Source of the DNA: Lepidurus packardi
Lineage: Eukaryota; Arthropoda; Branchiopoda; Notostraca; Triopsidae
DNA: 64,000 nt
Assembly (NCBI GenBank): GCA_023053545.1
Contig: JAKZAN010000006.1
Span: 11,353,412-11,417,411 of the forward strand
Reading direction: 5' to 3'
Part shown: one piece after another, positions 32,300-46,785 of the stretch
Position numbering within the stretch: position 1 is the first letter of the stretch
How the letters are laid out: the number at the start of each line of letters is the position of its first letter
Position numbers and translations under genes: made by a program
Notes under the pieces: generated by a model
The model's input: the letters and a program-made list of their open reading frames with translations, nothing else
Told to the model about the DNA's origin: nothing
Database searches by the model: none

Positions 32300-33070
32300 T
32301 CTCGTTCCGCGTACGGTCCGACTTCGAAGGGGTATAGCTTTATGATCGGTCTGTTAGTAATTCCGCCTGTAGTCCTCAATTCAGCGGCTCGGGTTAATCC
32401 ATCTCTACCCGGGAGTAGTTTGGTGATTACTATTGTCGCGACGCTGTTGTAGAGAAGACCAAAGAAAGGATGGTTTGGACTTACCTATAGTAGACAACTT
32501 CAGGCAAGGAATAAGAGAAATGTGGGGTCATCCAAGAAGTAGGCTTTTATTTAACCGTGACCCAACACCACTTAACAACAAAAACGACAGGATCGGAGCG
32601 AACCAAGTTAGTCTTGTGTGATAACATACAAACGAGCGTAACCAACGGTTACTGAGGAAGGTGGAATACAAGTTCCTCGAGAGTTTGCCCGTATCCCCTT
32701 TGTATACGCCCCACACATTGGAGAAAACAACATATGAAGAACGTTCCGGTACACGTGTACAAGTACACACGAAGAGAGAAACAGGGAAGGAATTGTACAA
32801 AACCCAACAATTATCCCTCGTCTCCAAAACAGCCTTTTTCCTTCATTTGTGGATATGTACGAGATCTCCAACCTGGATCTTGGACGAATTACGCGTTGAA
32901 AAATATCCATGACGTTGACGCATTGCGGTTAAATACTCTTGTTTCCATCTTTTCCAAGAATGCCGGAGAAGTTCACGAATTTGTAGGGCAGCTTGTGGAA
33001 GTTTCGTGTCATCGCCGAACGTGTGTACAGAATTTTCAATACCATGGACTTTAGGCGAAGTTTCACACAA
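32300..33070 (-). pseudogene. BEL/Pao polyprotein remnant (integrase C-terminal DUF5641)
   Basis: 33070-32843 reads ...ELLRHSWKRWKQEYLTAMRQ...IQVGDLVHI, the start of the DUF5641 domain at the C-terminus of BEL/Pao integrases. 32450-32300 reads LPGRDGLTRAAELRTT...RPIIKLYPFEV, the end of the same domain. Between them about 390 bp do not fit the domain and probably are an insertion or decayed spacer. Stops follow both parts. No LTRs or other pol domains were found nearby, so it is a short fossil. Confidence 0.75.
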
Positions 33071-36443
<3,373 letters not shown>

Positions 36444-36823
36444 CTACTCTTGTCACCAGAGCTGCAACTCGCTCTTTTTTTTGCGAGCGCGCTCGCGCTC
36501 GCGCTCTTTGCTGATTTTTGCGAGCGCGCTCACTCTTTCGCTCACAATTTAAAAAAGGAGCGCGCTCCCGCTCGCGCTCTTTTAACACTACCATCTAGTT
36601 AGTAAAAGCCCAAACTTTTTTTTTTTAGATACTGTCTTGTAAAAATACTTCAGGTTCGCGTAATATACTTGAACAGATTAAATGCTTCTTATTTGAATTT
36701 CATATTTTCAATTTTTTTAAGTTTTAAGTAGAAATCATAATTTCTGTGAAAAACGCATGTTACAATACCTATGTATATTATATGCTCGACAGATTCAGTT
36801 CCTTTAAGAATTATGTCGTTGAG

Positions 36824-36995
36824 CAGCGTTTCTCGAAGTGTGCGCCGCAGTAGGCTTCCAGGGATGCCGCGAAAGATTCCTATAATTTCATAGATGCAGC
36901 AATTATATAGGCCTCTGTTCTAAGGGGCGCCGCGCGAGCTGGGGATACCGTATGTTCCGAGGGGCTCCGCGAACGGAAAAGTTTGAGAACCCCTG
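36824..36995. mobile_element. 172-bp hAT-type MITE
   Basis: The ends CAGCGTTTCTCGAAGTGTG and, reverse-complemented, CAGGGGTTCTCAAACTTTTC form an imperfect inverted repeat of the kind seen in many non-autonomous hAT elements (CAGNGGTTCTCAA). Flanking TCGTTGAG and TCCTAGAG match at 6 of 8. No coding capacity. Confidence 0.65.
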
Positions 36996-37026
36996 TCCTA
37001 GAGAACAAAACACTTTATGGAAACTT

Positions 37027-37265
37027 TGTATTAACTGCGGCGTTAAATATGTGCACACCTTAAGTTAATATTAAGGAGAAACATTTTAAGAAGTGATTAA
37101 AGTTCACTTTTGAAACATTTGAAACACTAAAGGCACTTATACATACATTGCGGCGTTTAATATTTGCACACCTTAATTGCACACCTCAAGTTAATATTAA
37201 GGAGAAAAATTTTTAGAAGTAATTAAGGTTCACTTTTGAAACAATTACAAGGCACATTACACGTA
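37027..37265. repeat. Two diverged ~120-bp tandem copies
   Basis: GCGGCGTTAAATATGTGCAC ... AAGTTCACTTTTGAAACA is repeated from about 37150 with a short insertion (TTAATTGCACACC) and several substitutions. It lies in the 3' non-coding part of hAT-2. Confidence 0.8.
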
Positions 37266-37469
37266 CATTATACGTACATTGTAAGTTAAAGCAATTTACG
37301 ACACCAGGAACACTTAAACCTATATTTGGATGCACTGAAACAATGGACGAAGAAATTATTCAGGCGAAATCGAAGACCAGAATTACAAGTTTAATGGACC
37401 AGAATTAACGGAACAAAAGAACGCGCGTAGTTTGTGCTGGGAACCCAATCATGGGTTGGCTTTGATGTG

Positions 37470-37584
37470 TGATTTCTTCCGTGGTGTGCACCAAGCAGCT
37501 TGTTTCACACCACGGAATCACACCTGAGATTATGCTTTAAGCCAATGCTTGATCCAAGCATTAGCTAAAAGCATAATCAGGTGA
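37470..37584. repeat. Two adjacent imperfect inverted repeats
   Basis: TGTGATTTCTTCCGTGGTGTG near 37470 pairs with CACACCACGGAATCACA near 37509. TGAGATTATGCTTTAAGCCA (from about 37530) pairs imperfectly with TAGCTAAAAGCATAATCA (to about 37580). They are close in hAT-2's downstream region; their role is unknown. Confidence 0.75.
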
Positions 37585-37750
37585 GATTATTTCAAAGCAT
37601 GAAGAAGCAAATTAAAGCATTAATCCAAAGCACTAATCAAGACTTCCTGAACTGAAACGTAGTTTCCTCTGCTTAGAGTGAGATCAAATCATTGCACATC
37701 ATAGATATTGCTTAGAGTCTTTGCCCCTTAAATATTTATCCCCGGACAGC

Positions 37751-37809
37751 GTTATATTCGCGACTTGTATTACTCTTTGCCAAAGAGTAATACAAGTCGT
37801 GAATATAAC
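37751..37809. repeat. 29-bp-arm palindrome
   Basis: 37751-37779 and 37781-37809 are reverse complements with one mismatch and a 1-base centre. It lies about 30 bp downstream of the hAT-2 transposase stop and could form a hairpin in the transcript's 3' region. Confidence 0.9.
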
Positions 37810-38334
37810 GACAACAGTGATGGAGAACCCACTCGAAATTACAATCCGTCGATGTGTTGTACATTCCGAGCCCGAGCCTCTTTCCAGTTACGGTAGCACT
37901 TGTTATTGACTTTAAGAAAAGTCAGCTGCTCAAAGTTTCTGTCGGAAAGAGTTGTCCGCTTCAGAGAGAAAACTAAGCCGGCAGTGCTGAAAAGGCGCTC
38001 GCATGCGGCTGACGAGGGCAAGGGGGCATTAAATTCCCTATATGGAAAAAAATGTTAACAAAACTAGCATATAAGATCATCTATCTAGCATACCATATCA
38101 GAGATATCAGAATAAAGTGCTAACTGTTTATACTTACATGAATATGTCCTTAATTACTGGGTATCGGTCGAGCTGCGAGAAGTCAGAGTCCCTTTTTTTT
38201 TTTTTTTTTTTTAATATTTAATCTCAGCGTGAGCAAAGCTCTTTGCCGATATTTATTTTCTTTTTTTTCCAATTTTCTGTTTTACAATGTTATCACTATT
38301 TAAACTTTAAACCAATGGGCTTTCCTCTAAAAGA

Positions 38335-41300
38335 CTAGAGTAGTGCCCTCCCTTGTTTGTATATTTCGCGGGAGCTGTTTATGAAACTTTCAACTGCTGC
38401 AAAGATCTTCGGGTTTGTTAGAATGGTTTGCATATTGAAGTGAACTTTTTCTTTCGATAGTTTTTGAAGAAGGATTGCTCTTGGTTTGTTTAGCCACCTG
38501 CAATGGTAGAGAATGTGTTTGAGGTCTTGAGAACTTTGAGCGTAGCACGGGCAGAAAGGGTTGTCAGTCTTCTTTATACGATGGAGAAAAGCCAAGGAAG
38601 GATAGTGTGAACAGCGAAGTTTTATCAGGGTATAAATTGTGTGTCTGTTTAAGTTTAATTTGCAAATGGGTGAGGATTCAGGAGTAATTCCTAAACTTAA
38701 CAATGTTGAAGTTTTTTTAGTCCAATTTTCCACCCATTTTTGTTTGAATATGCTTTTAACTGTTTTTGGGATCTCTTGGGTTTCCCGATTACAGTTAAAC
38801 TGGGAGACCAATTGTTCGATTCGATATGAGCAAGTTGCGTATGAGGAATGACGAGGAGGATCCATGTTTCGGAGGTCTGCTGCATTTCTTGTTAAACCGA
38901 ATCTAATCAGCCTTTCTTCGACGGCCAACTTCAGTGGAGGGATTCCAGTCTCTACTTCTAGGGTTGATGTTGGAGACGTTTTAAATGCTCCGGATATTAT
39001 TAACAAGGCTTGGCGATGAAGGTATTTTAAAGTGGGGGATTTTTCTAACTTGAAGTTTGACCAGGCTGGTAGGCCGTAAAATATCTTAGAATAAAGTGTA
39101 GCTAAAAGCAGAGATCTCAGCTGGTTAGTTCTTATAGCTGGAATATTATGGGACAAGTTTCGTATTTTCAGAATAATAAAATTTCCTTCGGCTGCAAGTC
39201 GATTAACATGCGATTTCCAGGATAGCTTTGTATCAAATAAGAGGCCAAGATAACGAACGTGGGGTCTTGGGATGATGGTGATATCACCCCATGTAAGGGG
39301 CGTATCGTCAGGGTATCTTTTCTTTGAGAAATGTATCAGCTCTGTCTTGCTTTGACTGAAAGTGAGATGAACACTAAGACTCCATTTCTCAAGTGCTTTC
39401 AGGGCATTTTGAAGCATCCTGATATTCACTTTCCCAGATGATCCGCTGATAGCTAAAAGTAAGTCATCAGCGAAAGCCTGCACACGGATGCGTTTGCTTT
39501 TGAGAAGTTTTAATGCTCCATCTATATATGTGACGAACAAAATTGGTGATAGGGGTGATCCTTGAGGGAGTCCTTTGCTGACATGAAAAGTTTGGCTCCT
39601 GTGGTTACCATGCTGAACGTAGATTGTGCGATCTGCTAAAAAGTTTTGAAGCCAATCTGCAACGTAACTTGGAACCTTTTTCTTTTTCAGTATTTGGATT
39701 AACTTTCTATGATTAACATTATCAAAGGCTCCTTCAATGTCCAATAGAAGCGCTGTTGTAGTTTGATGTTTGTCGAATCCATTTAGGATTTGATTACTCA
39801 GGGCAAGCATAGCATCTGTGGTCGATTTCTTTGGACGAAAACCCCACTGGTAGTCAGAGAGAAGCGATTTTTGTTCCATATGATCTAATATTCTTAATGC
39901 AATCGTTTTTTCTAAAACTTTTCCTAGTGTGGAAAGTAAGGTTATGGGGCGGAAACTCTTATGTGTTTTATAGTCTGCCTTTTTGGGTTTAGGAACAGGG
40001 AGCACTTTTCCGATTTTCCAGGCGGTAGGAAAATACGAGTATTTTAAGGAGGCGTTAAAAATATTTACCACTATATTTCCGATTACTTTCCAGGTGTTTT
40101 TTAACACTATAGGCTGTATGGCATCATCTCCTGGTGCTTTAATATTAGGTAAAGCTCGCACGAGTGTTTTGAGCTCCCGACAGGATATTTCTGGATATCT
40201 TTCCTGTCTTTCTGAAATTGCATTTTCTTACGTTCTGATAGTTCGAAGTTTGAGTAGCTGAGAAGAACTTTTGCGCCAAAAAATTTAGTTTGTTAATTTC
40301 GTCTTCGAATACGTCCCCTTGTTGATTTAACAGTTGTTCCAGGCTGTTTTTCATTGTTTTTTCACGGTTTGCTCTATCCAATCCCCAGAGTATTCTGTTG
40401 TCAGGAATTTTTAGTTTCTGTTCCCAATATGAATCTTTTGCTACACGGCATTTGTTTGTGTACAAATTTCTCATAGTTTTCCATCGGGCTTGGTCTTGTA
40501 CAGTTCTTGAATTTTTATAAATCCTTAGGCTTTTAGCTGTTTCTTTCCGGAGGTTTGCTAGTTCTTTGGACCACCAGGGATTTTTTCTTTTGGAAAGATT
40601 TGTTTTGGGGATATTAAGTTCCATTGCTTTATGTAGTGCTTGCGTTAGATTTTTAACTGTGTCGTCTAATTCCTCGGGGCCCGATATGTCATGATATTTT
40701 ATTTTACTTTTTTTCAGTTCCTCATTGAGAGTATTGTTTAATTTAATCCAGTCCACTTTATTATAGCTCCATATCCATGATTTAATTGATTCCTTATGGA
40801 CATATATTTCTATTATAATTGCTTCGTGGTCCGATTGGTTGATAAAATCTGGGCTTTTAAAAATGGAGTGTCCGACGAAGGGTAGGCACTGGGTTGTAAC
40901 AAACGTTAGATCTAAAGTGGATGAATTGCCTCTTTCGTTCAAGAAAGTAGAAAAGTTATGTTCATTTAAGATGGTCAAATTGTGGGTTGTGGTAAATTCG
41001 AACAGTTGGGTGCCTGGGATATCCGGGCTATGGTCTTCCCAGGCCCAGTGGTGAGCGTTCATGTCTCCACTGAAGATAAGACGTGGTGAAATTTTTGAAT
41101 ATTTCTCCCAAATTTCTTGTAGTAATTTTTCTAAATCTTGGGTGAATCGTCTGTATACGCCGATTACTATAAATTCTGGGCGGTTATGACCTGGGAGTAT
41201 TTTGATAACCGAATAAAGTTCATTTGTTTCAAGAATTTTCATATAGGAGGTATCCTGGTTTTTGAAAGTTGCAATCCCCTTATATTCGCCATCTGGGGAA

Positions 41301-41497
41301 TAGGTTACAAAGTTGCGAAAGGTTTTGCCAGGGGATAAGTTTTGTGGGGGTTCTAAGATAAATACGGCTTCAAAGTCACAATCGCTGGATAAATTTATAG
41401 TTTCTTGTAGTTGCTGAAAATTTTTCCTGATATTGTGGATAAATATTTTAATCGGTTTATCGTTCATTTCAATTTGGTTATTGATTGTGATGACCAT
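38335..41497 (-). pseudogene. LINE ORF2: endonuclease and reverse transcriptase, one frameshift
   Basis: 41497-40145 is an APE-type endonuclease domain (FIHNIRKNFQQLQ, SGDMNAHHWAWED, NQSDHEAIIIE). 40161-38335 is RT with KAPGDDAI, KSFRPITLLSTLGKVLEK, GFRPKKSTTDA, LLLDIEGAFDNV, GLPQGSPLSPILF and the catalytic FADDLLLAI. A Cys/His motif (CPCYAQSSQDLKHILYHC) lies near the C-terminus. The two parts overlap by 17 bp in different frames at about 40145-40161; in LINEs they are one frame, so one indel has broken it. I would place it in the large I/Jockey/R1-like group, exact clade uncertain. Confidence 0.87.
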
Positions 41498-42437
41498 CCC
41501 TGGTGCAAGTTCCTTTGGCTGCCAGGTTCTTTGTGTTTTCTTGGGGGTTTTTTGGTCCTCTTTTCTTTATTTCCTCCGCTCGAATAAGGCAAATTCTATC
41601 GTAAGATGCGTGACTACCCTGGCAATTTGCGCATTTAAATTGGCTGCTTTGGCACTCCTTGGTTGAATGTTGCTCGCTTGCGCACTTGGCGCATTTACTG
41701 GATCTGCTTGTACACTTTTGTGCGAAGTGGCCATACGCTTGACAGCGAAAGCATTGGATGACCAGGGGTGGATGGGCCTCTTCAAGTTGAACTGTTCTAT
41801 TGAAGGCAAATAGGGCTCCTACCTTCAGTAGCGTGTTTTTTTCCTCCTGGGAGTTGCAAGTGTACATGATAGATCCATATGCTTTGTCACTGGTTGGGTT
41901 CAGCCATTTAATTTGATTTGGCGAAAAGGTAATTTCTAGGATTGAGTTTTTCCTTGTCAAATGTTGGCTAATTTCTGTTTCTTGTTTGTCTTTCGGCAGT
42001 TGGTGGATAACGATGTTAAGATTAGGGCGATGTTCAATTATTTTAACCCGACCGAGATTTTTCAAATTTGCAGTTTGGATGGCAGTTCCTGCCTTTATTT
42101 TGTCCTCTTTGGACTTGAAAGTGATGAAAAGCTTTCCTTCTTCCTTCTTTGTGGCCAGGACTGGGCTTGGTAAGCTTGGTTCAATTTTTGCCAAGTCTTC
42201 GTCGATGAGCTCAAGTAATTCCTTTCTCGGTATGGTTTTTCCCCATTTTTCTGGATCTTCTTGCTGGATGATCAATATTTCTTCAGGGAGTGTGAATTTG
42301 GTTGGTTTTGGGGTGTTAGCCCGAGCTGTATTCCCTAGTTGATCTGGAGCGAGGTTTGTGGTCCGAGGAGTTTTTTTTCGGATAGCTTCTGACCAGGTTT
42401 CTTTCACCTGTGTTGGGGCCTCTTGAGAGCGGTTCAC
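41478..42437 (-). CDS. LINE ORF1 (gag-like, zinc knuckle)
   Basis: 319 codons from the first codon of the open frame (GTG; no ATG at the start). The C-terminal third has knuckles CFRCQAYGHFAQKC, CAKCASEQHSTKEC and a CANCQGSH-type third motif, as in gag-like ORF1 proteins of I/Jockey-group LINEs that bind their RNA. The middle resembles an RNA-recognition fold. It overlaps ORF2 by 20 bp. It may be missing a few N-terminal residues because of 5' truncation. Confidence 0.8.
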   Translation of the reverse strand: MNRSQEAPTQVKETWSEAIRKKTPRTTNLAPDQLGNTARANTPKPTKFTLPEEILIIQQEDPEKWGKTIPRKELLELIDEDLAKIEPSLPSPVLATKKEEGKLFITFKSKEDKIKAGTAIQTANLKNLGRVKIIEHRPNLNIVIHQLPKDKQETEISQHLTRKNSILEITFSPNQIKWLNPTSDKAYGSIMYTCNSQEEKNTLLKVGALFAFNRTVQLEEAHPPLVIQCFRCQAYGHFAQKCTSRSSKCAKCASEQHSTKECQSSQFKCANCQGSHASYDRICLIRAEEIKKRGPKNPQENTKNLAAKGTCTRDGHHNQ

Positions 42438-44476
42438 TTTGTGGAGTTCATCTTTGTGGAGTCAGAGTCCCTTTCTGATACGTCTTCTGTCATAAACCGA
42501 TCAACCTCGTCGATTTCTGAACTTGTTCTCCTGAACAATCCAAAAAAACTCCTCGGCCTTTTCTTCGTTGGGCTTGCACATTCGTCACTGTTTTCATTCT
42601 CATCTTCAGGTTCAATTGGAGTTACACTGTAGGAAAAATAAAAATTACTATGAGTGTATTGAAACACAGTAAAATGTACTGACCACTCTAATGATTTCCG
42701 TCTATTGAACTCTTCTTTCAGTAGACGCATACCATATCGTATCTCCTCCTCGTTAGAAAGCCATGATATTTTGAAATGGGGATCACTCAGTGTTGCTAGG
42801 CGCAAGTGTGTTTCTTTGAACAGACCGCCAAAGCGATTTTCAATTGAATCTGCGAGTCTTGTGACTAGAGGCAAGCACTGCGCTAACCGAGTGTCCTTCT
42901 CCATTTCCCTATACTTCCTGAGAAGTACAGAAACAGTCGGTAAAACGCATCCCGCGGACATGTACTCTTCATTTTGCAGCATGTCAAGTGCTTGCGCCAA
43001 CGGCTGAAACACGCGAACCATTTCCTTAATGAAATCTTCTTCCGCCGACCGGAACACCTGGATTCCCTCCTTTTCAAAAACTTCCTTCAGTTTTTCATTT
43101 TTGTTTACGATGAAGTGTTTAACGCGAACAAGCGCGTTATAGTAAGAATTCCAACGCGTCTTGTTGGGTATTACGAAAAGCAATCCCAACTTTTCCCGGA
43201 TGAAGTCGGATGAACAGGTACTCCGTGATTGCGCATTCCATAGTGCTTGCAGACGTCCGTCCACAGTTCGTTTCATCTTCTTAAAACTTGTGGAAGTAAT
43301 CTTCTCAACATCCGATGTAGCGACTAGGTTTAATAAGTGGCAGTTGCATCGCATGTGCCTTGGTAGGACGATAGTGTCCTCATCCTCAGGTACTTCGAAC
43401 TCGCTCTCCATTTGGTTTTCGGATTCAATTCTGGTTAAAACCTCTGTAAGATCAGTGAAGGCTAGCTCTTCATCATCATCATCATCATCGCTTTCTGGGT
43501 TGTCGACAAAGTTGACCCGGTTTCTGCCTCCAAACAATCGAAAGCTTTTGAGAAAGTTCGATCCACTGTCGGTTATTGTGCAAGTAATCTTGGAGGCGAT
43601 ACCGAATTCATTGTGTATCTTCTCCATGGCTCTCCCTAAAACGTCGAATGTATGTCTTCCTATTACCCTTCTTATGCCGAGGCAAGCGCTTCTTCGAATT
43701 AGGTCCTCATCCTCACCATGCCAATGGACTGTCATGCCCAAGAAACTTTTGCCATGTGCCGTCCAGCAATCCGCTGTAGTTGACACGTATTTCGCTTCTT
43801 TCAGCGCAGTGACAAGAGCCTGTTTCCGTTTGTTGTACTCCGTAGCCAGCAGAGTAGTAAAAAATGTTCTTGACCGGATTTCCAAGCTACCAATCAGCGG
43901 TTTCATCAAAGACTGGAATCCCGGTTTTGAAACAACGCTCAGGGGGTTGATGTCTTGGATAATATAATCCTAATGAAAAAAGTGTCTAGTTAACTTTAAA
44001 AACTGTTAAGAAGATTAACGTAAGTTACCAATATCAGAAGGTCCAAGGTGCTCTGGGACAGAGATTTCGATGGTTGGCAAAATAGTTCTTTCAGGGTTGA
44101 CTGTCGCGTTTTCTCTTTGCTGTTTTGTTGATCACCGGGTCCATTTGCGCAAGCATCATTGAACATTTCGAGATCATTTTTGGAGTGCCTTGCCTAAAAA
44201 TGAAATAGATTTCGAAACGTAAGAATTATAACTAGATAAGCAGAACGAAAAGTAAAAAAAGCTTACTTCGATGTGTCTTCTCAGGTTAAACAAAGTATTT
44301 CTTGTGACGGAAAGTTTTTGGTAGCAGCAGCCAATAATACATTGGTATTGTAACATTTGCAAGTTACCCGTCTTAGTACCATTATACGTGAAAAAGCTTG
44401 GTGGCACGTAGCATCTTTTTGGTTCTTCCGAAGACCCCTGAGAACTCTCGGTTCCTTCCGCAGATGCATTTGCCAT

Positions 44477-45149
44477 ATTACTATTAAAATAGGCAACGTA
44501 AAGGTAATGATCGGGAATCGGAAAATCTATAACGAGAGAAACTTGACACGTTAGAAAGAGAATTATAGAGACACATCATGCACCAAGAACAATACAAACT
44601 ATTTGCCTAAAATGCAGGAATGTGGTCTGAAATGAGGTTACAAAGGTTGACTGACACGAGACGAATTGGGCAAGGTTGACTGACACGAGACGAATTGGGC
44701 AGAGACCCAATTCGAGGAAATGAACGGTTTACAACAATAAGCACGCCCTGATAACCGGTGGGTCTAGAATGGTCAAGGATCAGGTAAGTATGGGCTGGAT
44801 GGTCAGAAATTATGGAGATATTGGTCAGATACGTACTGGAACACGAGGCCAAGAACAAGAATAACACGAGGGCGAGAATAGCACTTGACTAGTGTCACAA
44901 GGGTCAAAGAGCACGCGGAGACAGAGGGAGACCCGCACATGTTGCTTCCCTTTAATAAGGGTGCTCAGGGTTGCGAATGGCATCTTCCGAAACAGGAATT
45001 GCGAGGTGGTGGTTTGGTCTGGTGGTCAGGGTTTAGGACCACTTTATCACACTACAACGAGGAAACGACCAAGCGACGCACCGTTGTTTCGGTTACATGT
45101 TATTAATGTTCGCTATTAGATGGCGCCACTGTACGAGCGCATGCGCTCA
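44477..45149. other. hAT-2 upstream region without a gene
   Basis: Between the transposase start and the subterminal repeats. It contains a 30-bp direct repeat (AAGGTTGACTGACACGAGAC... at about 44645 and 44674). Small ORFs at 44885-45119 have no recognisable domain. The transposase promoter is expected here, but I see no certain motif. Confidence 0.5.
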
Positions 45150-45280
45150 GTGCTTTTCGCTCGCGCTCGCGCTCCCAAAAAATTGAAAGGGAGCGCGCTC
45201 GCACATTCGCTCGCGACATTGCGAGCGCGCTCGAGAGCGCGCTCTTTTTTGAGCGCGCTCGTTGCAGCTCTGATTGTCAC

Positions 45281-45767
45281 GCTTTAAACTTGCAAACGGT
45301 TTTATTCTGCAAGGTGAGCGTAGTTCGTTGGAAATGGTGGGTTTTGAACGTTGTATTATAAAGATCTAAGTAAGTGGGCTTTAAGTCGGTTACAGGGTTC
45401 AGTGGCACAAATGCTCAACTTGAGGTCTACAACAACCGACTCTCTAACCAGCGAGTCTCTAACCACCGAGTCTCTAACCACCGAGTCGACCATCACTCTC
45501 ACACGCAACCCCCTTTTATACACCACGAGGGCCCCCTCGTTCCTCGCTGGAATGTCAACCAGAGCAAGGCGCCAGGTTACTTGAGACGCCGGAACGGAGG
45601 TTCTCGGGTGCCCTATGCTGCAACATGCAAAGCTTGCTAACCCTACGCCAAGACTCGATGCCCCGTCAGCACATCTCACACTCGGAGATAGCTGAATAAG
45701 CACTGAATCATGCTGTAGGGACGCTGATCATGCAGAAATTAAGCAATGACCTATTCAGGCCGTGACA
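45281..45767 (-). repeat. Gypsy-type LTR remnant split by hAT-2
   Basis: The segment ends GGCCGTGACA, followed by TTACCCATAGCCCGCCTTCGAACGTCCCG, very like the sequence beside the left LTR of the errantivirus-like element (ATTACCCCCGGCCCGC at 50395). Its start TGTCAC is shared with the hAT target duplication, so hAT-2 entered at about base 6 of the LTR. It is the 3' LTR of a related but different family in the same orientation. Confidence 0.65.
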
Positions 45768-46264
45768 TTACCCATAGCCCGCCTTCGAACGTCCCGATCG
45801 AACGAGCGTCACTGTACCTAGGGGCAGTGTCAGGCTAGAGCACGGCCGGCAAGCTAACATGCACATGGTAAACAAAGCTGAAGTCGAATTAAACTAGTAA
45901 AATTCTATAATCAAGGGGATTACACTCACTACAGGAGATTACAGTGGGTTACAGAGGATTACCCTACTCTACATTATTACTATTCCCACTATCAAATCAC
46001 TTCATAGGCCTCGGGCCTCTTGGTTTCGCATTCGGATTTCCGATCGATCCGATCATTTGATCGGATCGGATCATCGGTATGTCGTAAAGTGGGGTCGTAA
46101 TCGATTGGTCAGACATCGATTATTAATCGATTAGTACCGATGATCGATTACTAAGTTGACTAATCGATTAGTAGTGCTTACACTGACCGAATCTATCTTC
46201 TTGCAGAGCTTCATCCAACTTTTCCCTCATTTTTTACACGTTTTTTGGTGATTGTTGCAATCCA
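45768..46264. other. Gypsy 3' remnant and CGAT-rich palindromic stretch
   Basis: 45768-45890 resembles the 3' non-coding end of the errantivirus-like element. 46030-46170 is rich in short palindromes around CGAT (GATCGGATCGGATC, ATCGATTATTAATCGAT, several TAATCGATTA-like units). No gene is seen. Confidence 0.5.
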
Positions 46265-46504
46265 TTGTCCCTTAGGGCGTCTTGCAAAGATAAAACACCT
46301 ACGCAGTTAGTTGCACAAAGTGATTCTGAGTCAGAGAGCGAATTCTCTATGGAAAGTGAGCTTTCAAAAACACCGGAGCCAGCTACAAAGCGTAGTCGAA
46401 CGGCTAAGCGCTCGTGGGTCCACCACTACTTTCTCTCCCATCCTTCAATGGCAAACAAACTAGTATGCACCTACCAAAATTGCAACACTGTTCTTGAGAA
46501 GAAA
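46265..46504 (+). pseudogene. BED-type zinc finger exon (hAT-like remnant)
   Basis: An open stretch gives an acidic SESESEFSMESEL region, a basic KRSRTAKRS and then WVHHYFLSHPSMANKLVCTYQNC, the first half of a BED finger as at the N-terminus of hAT transposases. A donor-like AAAG|GTAGCATA follows at about 46505. Nothing downstream continues it in this window, and the P element lies 40 bp further on. Confidence 0.55.
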
Positions 46505-46785
46505 GGTAGCATATAACATTTAACGATTAGGTTTAAAATACAGACATCTTAGATCATATACACTATAGATAGGGCATGCCTGTGTGGACGGCTGTTGTCG
46601 ACATAACTCAAACCTCAGCCGCCATCTGTGTGGAAAATTTGGCGCGTTTTTTGAATCTTTTATGGGTCAGAAAAGTTACAGTAACGGTACAAGTGTACCA
46701 AACCCTCTCATTTGTACATGTGAAACAATGTATTGTAAAAAAAGGCAACGAGAAAGATTTTAATCATTTTTTAAAAGATACATTT

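Larger units (their letters stand above)
38196..42459 (-). mobile_element. LINE (non-LTR retrotransposon) inside hAT-2
   Basis: A 15-bp target duplication AGTCAGAGTCCCTTT flanks it (38181-38195, 42460-42474). The minus-strand element ends in a poly-A (T run at 38196-38212). It has two ORFs: ORF1 with zinc knuckles and ORF2 with endonuclease and reverse transcriptase. The 5' non-coding part is only about 20 bp before the ORF1 frame and that frame has no ATG at its start, so the copy is probably slightly 5'-truncated. Confidence 0.92.
37839..44476 (-). pseudogene. hAT-2 transposase, interrupted by a LINE
   Basis: Exons 44476-44267, 44193-44029, 43969-42684, 42626-42475, then after the LINE 38190-38138 and 38037-37839; the first four join in frame. 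Exon 1 is a BED-like region (CIIGCCYQ...LFNLRRHIE). Exon 3 holds the hAT catalytic region with ADCWTAHGKSFLGMT, TDSGSNFLKSF, MRCNCHLLNLVA (CxxH) and NKTRWNSYYNAL, plus a run of seven Asp at about 43478. The last exon holds the dimerisation motif SSAACERLFSTAGL. The LINE enters exon 4, so the gene cannot make full-length transposase unless the insertion is bypassed; the rest shows no stops. It would act in trans on hAT ends. Confidence 0.85.
36457..45272 (-). mobile_element. hAT transposon hAT-2 with nested insertions
   Basis: The ends are CAGAGCTGCAACTCGCTC (left) and CAGAGCTGCAACGAGCGC (reverse complement of right). Flanking CTTGTCAC and ATTGTCAC agree at 7 of 8 positions as the target duplication. 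Both ends are packed with GAGCGCGCTC-type palindromic repeats (36475-36590, 45150-45260). The transposase gene is on the minus strand and is split by a LINE at 38196-42459. Without the LINE the element is about 4.5 kb. It landed just inside the start of an older gypsy LTR. Confidence 0.92.

Noticed and set aside
44885..45119. Overlapping small ORFs upstream of hAT-2 transposase
   Set aside because: No domain, no conserved feature; two frames are open by chance.
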